Assembly (NCBI GenBank): GCA_902778895.1
Contig: CACYZF010000012.1
Location: forward strand, 1-64,000
Direction of reading: 5' to 3'
Length of the DNA stretch: 64,000 nt
Source: an uncultured bacterium
GTDB lineage: Bacteria > Verrucomicrobiota > Lentisphaeria > Victivallales > UBA1829
The notes beneath the pieces are model-generated. The model had not been told where the DNA came from, made no database searches, and saw only the letters and a program-made list of their open reading frames with translations. Positions 58,434 to 64,000 of the stretch are shown here, piece after piece. The translations under genes and the position numbers were made by a program. Numbering within the stretch: the stretch's first letter is position 1; each line of letters begins with the position of its first letter.

Positions 58434-58730
58434 ATTCCCAAAATGATGGTCGGAAAAATAAACGGAACTTTGGGAATTCAAGGCTGTTTTGGGAATTTGG
58501 TGGGAATCGAGAAAATGAGAGAAAAAAAGTAAAACAAGCTCAAAACAATCAAAAAATAAATCTCTCCCATCTCTCAATTCCCCAATTCCCACGATTCCCA
58601 AGGGGTCTTACATGCAGGTCATTTTTGCCCCTTTATATGCTTGGGCGCTGTCTGGCCTGGGAATTGGGGAATCGAATCCCTTTCCGCCTCAAAAACACCC
58701 GTTTCTCGATTCCCGGAGCTCAAACCGCAA
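58434..58730 (+). repeat. Cluster of GGGAATT/AATTCCC words after the primase gene
   Basis: TTTGGGAATT, TTTTGGGAATTTGG and GGTGGGAATCG follow in close succession, then mirror words AATTCCCCAATTCCCACGATTCCCAAGG and again GGGAATTGGGGAATCGAATCCC. Direct and inverted copies beside the replication gene are what a phage origin could look like, but no DnaA box or AT-rich unwinding element is obvious. Confidence 0.4.
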
Positions 58731-58838
58731 AAAAGCCGGTGGAAACATGTGCGAAACCACCGGCAAAATTGGAACAGGTCCGACACCTGTTTCCGAAAGG
58801 ATGTATCGTACAATACCACGCACACGCGCGAAAGTCAA
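58728..58838 (-). ncRNA. Predicted small RNA 2
   Basis: On the minus strand a promoter TTGACT - 17 bp - TATTGT (58810-58838) leads to a roughly 76-nt transcript: a stem-loop GGAA(A)CAGGT / ACCTGTTCC (58771-58794) and then a terminator GCCGGTGG / CCACCGGC (58735-58764) with six U. No ORF fits in it. Confidence 0.6.
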
Positions 58839-58848
58839 GCCCGAAAAC

Positions 58849-58957
58849 GAAAAAAGCTGACGGAGCGAATCCCCGTCAGCCATACCCTTAACCTCTTGAG
58901 GAATGGGAGCATTCTCAAAAAGGCCATATAATTTACACCGGAAATCCGGAAAGTCAA
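58849..58957 (-). ncRNA. Predicted small RNA 1
   Basis: On the minus strand TTGACT (58952-58957) - 16 bp - TAAATT (58930-58935) leads to a roughly 75-nt transcript: stem TTGAG-AATG / CATT-C-CTCAA (58896-58918) and then a terminator GCTGACGG / CCGTCAGC (58856-58880) with six U. Same architecture and length as small RNA 2, directly upstream of it. The rest of 58958-59357 holds no gene I can see. Confidence 0.55.
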
Positions 58958-59296
58958 ATCCTTGCCTCGAAATAACGGAAACGCGAGAAACGCCCCTGTT
59001 TCGCGCGACAGGCAAGCGCGAGCATGAGGTCGGACGAGGCCGCAAAGCCCCCGCAAATCGCCCCAAAATGCGAAATTTCGGCCTTCCTCGAAAATAGAGG
59101 GGGGTCGAAAAAACCGAGGTCGAAAATATCGAAAAGGTACTCCTTGGGGGTCTATGCTCTATGGCGCGCGGAAGGACTCCCCCTAATAGGCAGAGTTTCC
59201 GCGGCTGTCCGAGATTTATATTTCCCTGCCTTTTAAGGGGTTGCAAAGGGCGATTTGACGGGGCTTGCGGGCTTTTGCCAGTTTGCGGGCGCATAG

Positions 59297-59345
59297 GCAA
59301 AACGCGACAAATCGCGTTTGTCGCGCGTTATACAAAACCCGTTGT
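59297..59345 (-). terminator. Hairpin pair after the HTH gene
   Basis: CGCGACAAA-TCGCG-TTTGTCGCG (perfect 9-bp stem) and CAAAAC-CCGTT-GTTTTG, with an outer GCAAAAC/GTTTTGC. They lie 15-60 bases after the stop of 59358-59990. No clear U-run, so termination or mRNA stabilisation is uncertain. Confidence 0.4.
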
Positions 59346-59357
59346 TTTGCGTAGGGT

Positions 59358-59990
59358 TCAGGGCTTGACGGTGATGACTTTGTCTGTCGCCACGGCAGGA
59401 GCGGGAACGGCAACCGTCTTGGTAGCCTTCGGTGCTTTTGCCTTCCTGGCGGGCTTGGTGGCCTTTGCGGGTTTCTTGGCAGCCTTTGCGGGCTTGGCAA
59501 CCTTAGCGGGGTTCTTGGCGGCCATCTTGTCCTTCTTGGCCTTGATTGCTGTGAACACTTCCGGAGCTTTCTCCGCCAGAAGAGCTTCAACTTTTCTCTT
59601 GCCAAGTTTGGCAAGGGCGCTGATGGCCTCGACCTGATTCGCCTTGGGGCGGCACTTTCCTGTTTCCCAATTCAGGACTGTACCAACGGTAACGCCGAGT
59701 AGAGCGCCGAGGACTTTTTGAGAGAGAGCATATTTTTTACGGAAGGCCAGAAGAGTCTTCGGGGAGAATCTTGCTTTGCCGGATTTCGCGGGGACAACCA
59801 AGACAGCTGGTTTGTCATCTTTCGGTGCAACGGGGGTGGCAACAGCCTGCTTCTTTTCGAGAGCTTCGATCCGTTTCGTCAACTCACGGATGGTCTTCTG
59901 CTGCGCGGCGAGAGTCTCGTTGGCGGCTTTGACTTCCTTGCGGGCAAGGCGGCGCACTTCTTCTTGGAACGTCAGTTTGAAATCAGGCAT
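59358..59990 (-). CDS. HTH protein with coiled coil and histone-H1-like tail
   Basis: 210 residues starting MPDFKLTFQEEVRRLARKEV. Residues 1-48 are a coiled coil, 75-125 an XRE-like HTH (FRKKYALSQKVLGALLGVTV, TVLNWETGKCRP), and 150-200 an Ala/Lys/Pro tail of repeated AKxxKPA units resembling histone H1. The tail would bind DNA nonspecifically. It stands alone on the minus strand beyond the primase. It could be host or phage. Confidence 0.75.
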   Translation of the reverse strand: MPDFKLTFQEEVRRLARKEVKAANETLAAQQKTIRELTKRIEALEKKQAVATPVAPKDDKPAVLVVPAKSGKARFSPKTLLAFRKKYALSQKVLGALLGVTVGTVLNWETGKCRPKANQVEAISALAKLGKRKVEALLAEKAPEVFTAIKAKKDKMAAKNPAKVAKPAKAAKKPAKATKPARKAKAPKATKTVAVPAPAVATDKVITVKP

Positions 59991-60026
59991 AGTGTTTCTC
60001 CGTTGTTAGGTATTGGTATGAAATGG

Positions 60027-61475
60027 TTAATCCGAATCTTGCCCATCTTCTTGTTGTGCGATTATTTCCCAATGACCGCCCTTGTTGGGACCGACACGTT
60101 TAATAACTTTAGTCTTTTGGAGTTTCTTCATGTTCCATTCAACCCCTCGAACAGTGAGGCCAGTGATTTTTGCCAGTTGGTTTTGCGTAACCTTAGGATT
60201 ATCACGAATTGCATCCAGTATCTTTCCCACAGTTTCTCCCACAGTTTCTCCCACAGTTTCTCCCACAGTTTTTTCCACAGTTTTTTCCACAGTTTTTCCA
60301 TCTGATGAGGTCAACTGGGCTCCGTTGGGTTTTCCGGCAAGCTTTAATATATCCATGTAAGTAGTTGGACGACAGAGTGTAATCTTTACTCCTCCGCCAA
60401 AATCTTCGATCTTTGGTGTAGGAAGCCCAGCGGCCTTCATTCCGTCCACAATCTTTTGGATGCCACGTCCCCAATTTTCGATGAAACCCGCACGATAGAA
60501 AGCATTTGCAATATGTTTGTTCCGTGGATACGATGAATGGGATTCAAATATTTTTTCTGCCGGAAGAAGTTCACTTGGCAATTCGCCATGGTTCCAAAGC
60601 TCTATGCGGTCATTGTAAACGCGCATTTGGATATGAACACCAGTATATCGTTTGTGAATAAGAGCATTGCATATTGCCTCGCGCAGCGCATCTTCCGGTA
60701 TTTCCAATGGTTCAACTCTGCGTATTCCTTCATAGTGAATCGGCGCGATAAGATACATTGATCTCAATTGTTTCAAGATAAGTTCAGGCATGCGAACGAT
60801 GTCACCGGAAAAGATATCTTGAAAGGCTATGTCCGTTTCAGATAAGAATCTACCGATGCGGAACTCACATGAGGCAAAGAACTTTGTGGGTCTTTTTCCA
60901 AACAGAACGATAGCCGCATTTTTGATTCTGCCGTCTTCTGTAATCAGGTCGAGATTCTTTAGGACAAGTTCGATGTCTGCCGAGTAACTTTCGGTTTTCA
61001 TGCGACCACAGGAAATCGCGTTTTGCTGAAAATACTCTATCGCTTCCGGAGAAATGTCATCTAATGTAGCGTCTTCCTGCACAAGGTTGTCCCATGAGAT
61101 GTCGTGCTTTTTCATCAGAAAGGCTTGCAGGGCTTCCCCTCGAAGTTCCTGTTTCGTACTGCCGGAACGATAGTGCGCAACGCCATGATAGAGAATCGGA
61201 GTCGGCGACGGGCAAACAACGATTTCAAGGTAATCCAAACCGTTTTCCGAATGCAAATTGACATCCGCAACTATGCCGAGGTTCGTGACGATTTTGTTCG
61301 GGATGCTTTCAAGCAGTTCTTTTGCATTGCTGATGCCGGTTACATGCCCGGAATCGTCAACGCCGATATAGAGCTTGCCGCCTTGGGCATTCGCAAAACC
61401 GCATATCCATTTCAGATATTCATCGTTCCAACCCAGCTTGTATTCAACATTCTGGCTTTCATTTGCCGGTAGCAT
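60027..61475 (-). CDS. AlbA_2-domain ATP-binding transcriptional regulator
   Basis: 482 residues starting MLPANESQNVEYKLGWNDEY. Residues 1-130 are the AlbA_2 (divergent AAA-4/Schlafen-related) domain, 250-390 an HATPase-like region ending in ENWGRGIQKIVDGMKAAGLP, and 430-480 a winged HTH (VTQNQLAKITGLTVRGVEWN). Residues about 393-425 are TVEK/TVGE repeats encoded by 12-bp DNA repeats. These regulators occur in many mobile elements. A strong promoter at 61522-61549 drives it. Confidence 0.8.
   Translation of the reverse strand: MLPANESQNVEYKLGWNDEYLKWICGFANAQGGKLYIGVDDSGHVTGISNAKELLESIPNKIVTNLGIVADVNLHSENGLDYLEIVVCPSPTPILYHGVAHYRSGSTKQELRGEALQAFLMKKHDISWDNLVQEDATLDDISPEAIEYFQQNAISCGRMKTESYSADIELVLKNLDLITEDGRIKNAAIVLFGKRPTKFFASCEFRIGRFLSETDIAFQDIFSGDIVRMPELILKQLRSMYLIAPIHYEGIRRVEPLEIPEDALREAICNALIHKRYTGVHIQMRVYNDRIELWNHGELPSELLPAEKIFESHSSYPRNKHIANAFYRAGFIENWGRGIQKIVDGMKAAGLPTPKIEDFGGGVKITLCRPTTYMDILKLAGKPNGAQLTSSDGKTVEKTVEKTVGETVGETVGETVGKILDAIRDNPKVTQNQLAKITGLTVRGVEWNMKKLQKTKVIKRVGPNKGGHWEIIAQQEDGQDSD
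60217..60299 (-). repeat. 12-bp tandem repeats inside the AlbA_2 gene
   Basis: Seven imperfect copies of a 12-bp unit (plus strand CACAGTTTCTCC or CACAGTTTTTTC) encode four-residue TVEK/TVGE blocks. Whole-unit slippage would keep the frame, so the number of repeats could vary. Confidence 0.7.
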
Positions 61476-61521
61476 TGTGCCGAATCCCCGTGTTAGCATG
61501 GATAATTCTTTTTTGTGGAAT

Positions 61522-61549
61522 AATATAGCAGAGTTTTAGTGATTGTCAA
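61522..61549 (-). promoter_or_regulatory. Promoter of the AlbA_2 gene
   Basis: Minus strand TTGACA - 16 bp - TATATT with an extended -10 TG (TGCTATATT). Confidence 0.75.
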
Positions 61550-61674
61550 GCAGGAAGCGAGGTCTTTTGGACTTTTTCCGCAATACCAATTTGTACGCCG
61601 TCGGCGCACAAAATAGAAAGCCGTTTTTGGGATTCCCATCCCACAACTTTTAACCTATGAAAGGAACACTTTCG

Positions 61675-62904
61675 ATGCAAATCCAAAACGTACCGATTAC
61701 GTCGGTGAAACCCTATGAAAAGAATCCGCGGTTCAATGACGATGCCGTGGATGCCGTGGCGAAGTCGATCAAGGAGTTCGGGTGGCAGCAGCCGATTGTA
61801 ACGGACAAGGACATGACCGTTATCTGCGGCCACACGAGATTAAAGGCTGCAGAGCGCCTCGGGCTGACGGAAGTCCCCGTCATCATCGCCGACAACCTGA
61901 CCCCCGAACAGGTCAAGGCATATCGCATTGCCGACAACAAAACAGGCGAGCTCGCGGAATGGAACTATGACCTGCTTCCGTTCGAAATCAAAGACCTGCA
62001 GGACGCGAACTTCGACCTGTCGATCCTCGGATTCGATTCGGACGAGCTCGACAAGCTCCTGAACGGCGACGCCGACAAGCAGGTGGCGACAGGCGAGACG
62101 GAGCCGGACACCGTGCCGGAAGCCCCGGAAGTGGCGGTCAGCGTTCGCGGCGAGGTTTACCAGCTCGGCGAACACCGGCTGATGTGCGGCGACAGCACGG
62201 ATGCTGCCGATACCGCAAAACTGATGGGCGAAGACAAGACCATTCTGTACCTTGTTGACCCGCCGTACAACGTGGCTCTCCAAGGGAGCAATGGGCTGAC
62301 GATTCAGAACGACGATATGCCGGACGCCGACTTCCGCAAATTCCTGAACAATGCGTTCAAGTGTGCATCGGGCGTCATGGAGCCGGGAGCAGTGTTCTAC
62401 ATCTTCCATTCGGACAGCGAGTCGGCGAATTTCCGGCTGGCGGCGAAGGAGAACGATCTTGAGGTGCATGAGACACTTTACTGGATCAAGAACAGTTTTG
62501 TACTCGGAAGGTTTGATTACCACTACGCCTCGGAATCTGCTCTTTACGGATGGAAGCCCGGTGCCGCTCATGCATGGTATTCCGACAGATGCCAGACGAA
62601 CCTACTCCACTACGACAAGCCGAAGTGCAACGATGTTCATCCGAGCATGAAACCCGTCGAGATGCTCGTCTACCTCATTCAGAATTCGTCCCGACATGGG
62701 GAAATCGTCCTCGACAATTTCGGCGGCAGCGGCTCGACGCTCATTGCCTGCGAGCAGACCGGTCGTGTGTGCAGGATGATGGAACTGGACGAACACTATT
62801 GCGACGTCATCCGCCGTCGCTGGGCTGAATTTAAGTACGGCGAAGGCTGCGACTGGAAGCGGATGACTCCAGCAATTCAATCTGAAACAACCGAACAGGA
62901 GTGA
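61675..62904 (+). CDS. ParB domain-DNA methyltransferase fusion
   Basis: 409 residues starting MQIQNVPITSVKPYEKNPRF (an upstream ATG at 61657 is possible). Residues 5-90 are a ParB N-domain (GWQQPIVTDKDMTVICGHTR). The methyltransferase part has DPPYNVALQG (about 195-204), which fits N6-adenine or N4-cytosine enzymes, and DNFGGSGSTLIACEQTGRV near residue 357 for SAM. Such fusions are common in phages next to terminase genes. It is followed by the SAM synthetase gene after nine bases. Confidence 0.85.
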   Translation: MQIQNVPITSVKPYEKNPRFNDDAVDAVAKSIKEFGWQQPIVTDKDMTVICGHTRLKAAERLGLTEVPVIIADNLTPEQVKAYRIADNKTGELAEWNYDLLPFEIKDLQDANFDLSILGFDSDELDKLLNGDADKQVATGETEPDTVPEAPEVAVSVRGEVYQLGEHRLMCGDSTDAADTAKLMGEDKTILYLVDPPYNVALQGSNGLTIQNDDMPDADFRKFLNNAFKCASGVMEPGAVFYIFHSDSESANFRLAAKENDLEVHETLYWIKNSFVLGRFDYHYASESALYGWKPGAAHAWYSDRCQTNLLHYDKPKCNDVHPSMKPVEMLVYLIQNSSRHGEIVLDNFGGSGSTLIACEQTGRVCRMMELDEHYCDVIRRRWAEFKYGEGCDWKRMTPAIQSETTEQE

Positions 62905-62913
62905 GGTGAAAAA

Positions 62914-63930
62914 ATGTACAAAACTTCTGAATATGTGTCTCTTGCACATCCGGACAAAGTTGCGGACGGCATCGCCTGCTTTCTGCTCGACCGATACCTG
63001 GAACAAGACCCGATGACACGGTATGCGCTTGAGGTCATGATCAAGGACAACATTGTCATGCTTGGTGGGGAGATCACCAGCAAGGCGCAATATTCCCCGG
63101 AGGACATCGCGGCGTTTGTTCGAGTCGCGGTCAACCAGATCGGGTACACACGGGCGTACCAGCGGTTCTGGGGCAAGGAGAACACGATCTGCGGCGACGA
63201 CATCATGGTCACCCAGCACATCGGTCAGCAGTCGCCGGACATCGCGCGGGGCGTTGACGGCAATGGGTGGGGTGATCAAGGAATTTTCTGGGGCATGGCT
63301 ACGAATACTCCGGAGACCGGATACATGCCGAAGGACCACTGGCTGGCGAGGAAAATCGGGAAGCACCTGTACGATTCCCGCTACGCCGGCATCGACATCA
63401 AAACGCAGGTGACGATGCAGGACGACAAGATTGATGAAATTGTGGTCGCCATCCCGATGAATCACCGCCACTTCGACACAGACATCGCGGCAGCTGTGGC
63501 CTTCTGCTGTGACGGGAAACGCGACTACAAGCTCCACATCAACGGCACGGGCAAGTTCCTCCGGCACGGTCCGGTCGGGGACTGCGGCGTGACTGGGAGA
63601 AAGCTCGCTGTGGATTTCTATGGCGGCAACTGCAAGATTGGAGGCGGGGCCGTATTCAACAAGGACGGCACGAAAGCCGACCTGTCGCTGAACCTGCTTG
63701 CCAGGGCCAGGGCGCTGTCCTACATCCAGGAGCACCCGGACTGCCCGGAAGTGTTCTGCTCGATCTCGTGCCGAATCGGGTCGCCGGAAATTCTGGTGGC
63801 GTTCTACGACGGGCAGAACAATGAGTTTCTGTCCTACCGCGAGTGCATCAGCCCGGAAGAAGTCATCAATCACTTCCGCCTGCGGGAGCCGAGATTCGCA
63901 CAGATGTGCAGAAACGGGCTGTTCACATGA
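62914..63930 (+). CDS. metK: S-adenosylmethionine synthetase, phage type
   Basis: 338 residues starting MYKTSEYVSLAHPDKVADGI. HPDK is at about 12-15, QQSPDIARG at 105-113, WGDQGI at 119-124, GPVGDCGVTGRK at 219-230 and GGGAVFNKDGTKAD at 243-256, so the ATP/methionine-site series of MetK is largely present. It is shorter than cellular MetK (about 380-400). It makes SAM from ATP and methionine, the substrate of the two methyltransferases in this phage. Nine-base gap after the methyltransferase gene implies one operon. Confidence 0.85.
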   Translation: MYKTSEYVSLAHPDKVADGIACFLLDRYLEQDPMTRYALEVMIKDNIVMLGGEITSKAQYSPEDIAAFVRVAVNQIGYTRAYQRFWGKENTICGDDIMVTQHIGQQSPDIARGVDGNGWGDQGIFWGMATNTPETGYMPKDHWLARKIGKHLYDSRYAGIDIKTQVTMQDDKIDEIVVAIPMNHRHFDTDIAAAVAFCCDGKRDYKLHINGTGKFLRHGPVGDCGVTGRKLAVDFYGGNCKIGGGAVFNKDGTKADLSLNLLARARALSYIQEHPDCPEVFCSISCRIGSPEILVAFYDGQNNEFLSYRECISPEEVINHFRLREPRFAQMCRNGLFT

Positions 63931-64000
63931 TGGCGGCGTTCACATGGCTCTTCACGTTCATCAGCCTCGCGGGGACTGTGCTGAACGTCAGGAAGAACAT
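63930..64000 (+). CDS. Small membrane protein, truncated by the window end
   Basis: ATG in overlap with the SAM synthetase stop (ATGATGG; the ATG three bases earlier is in the same frame). It reads MAAFTWLFTFISLAGTVLNV and continues beyond the window. One predicted membrane helix. The LGTVLNxRK ending is frequent in small phage proteins placed ahead of terminase genes. Confidence 0.5.
   Translation, partial: MAAFTWLFTFISLAGTVLNVRKN

Noticed and set aside
58728-58840. tRNA-like gene
   Set aside because: The stems do not give a cloverleaf and there is no TTCRA arm; the promoter-stem-terminator reading fits better.
60217-60299. DnaA-box cluster (TTTTCCACAG words)
   Set aside because: The words come from the 12-bp coding repeat and lack the TTATNCACA consensus.

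Overview
The window joins two mobile-looking regions of a moderately GC-rich bacterium. The neighbouring genes (an RHS-type C-terminus, an FGE/SUMF1-fold lipoprotein, a histone-H1-like tailed HTH protein) and the phage gene types would suit a Lentisphaerota/Victivallis-like gut bacterium. That assignment is an inference: there is no rRNA or other marker gene here.

Region A (1-2.7 kb) is flank: the 3' end of an RHS/polymorphic-toxin-like gene, a SUMF1-domain lipoprotein with a clear sigma70 promoter, and remnants of two transposases.

Region B (2.7-15.9 kb) is an array of about 24 small genes, all on the minus strand, mostly unknown or DUF-like and including several sets of paralogues. They fall into cassettes. 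Nine cassettes are preceded by the same element on the minus strand: CTGG[A/C]T, exactly 17 bp, then TTAATTAA. After it come a GC hairpin leader and usually a GGAGG ribosome-binding site. Upstream lie degenerate ~58-bp repeats. Genes inside a cassette are separated by GC-rich hairpins. I consider this the most unusual feature of the window.

Region C (15.9-41.1 kb) is the structural module of a siphovirus-like prophage, read on the minus strand from a C5-cytosine methyltransferase (41.06 kb). The order is gpW-like connector, portal, protease-capsid fusion, DUF2190 decoration protein, connectors, tail tube, tail chaperone with a probable -1 frameshift, tape measure, baseplate-like proteins, and four tail-fibre-like genes sharing one N-terminal tag. 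It ends in a strong terminator at 16.13 kb. Three plus-strand islands interrupt it: a RelB/PIN toxin-antitoxin pair, a 58-aa gene with its own promoter and terminator, and an AbrB-like/Doc toxin-antitoxin pair.

Region D (41.1-47.5 kb) is control: a WYL regulator, small genes, a DEDD exonuclease, two adjacent genes of unknown function, a 50-bp-period repeat block and an ECF-like sigma factor. A 41-bp element with a 28-bp identical core lies just upstream of both the leftward methylase/structural start and the rightward early operon.

Region E (47.6-58.4 kb) is the plus-strand early operon: RecE-like nuclease, four ParB/Srx-like proteins, Sak4-like ATPase, DUF669 protein, RusA resolvase, DEAD/DEAH helicase, Bro-N protein and primase-helicase. 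Region F (58.4-64 kb) holds two predicted tandem small RNAs, an HTH protein, an AlbA_2 regulator, a ParB-DNA methyltransferase fusion and a phage-type S-adenosylmethionine synthetase. Terminase, integrase and lysis genes are not recognisable in the window.
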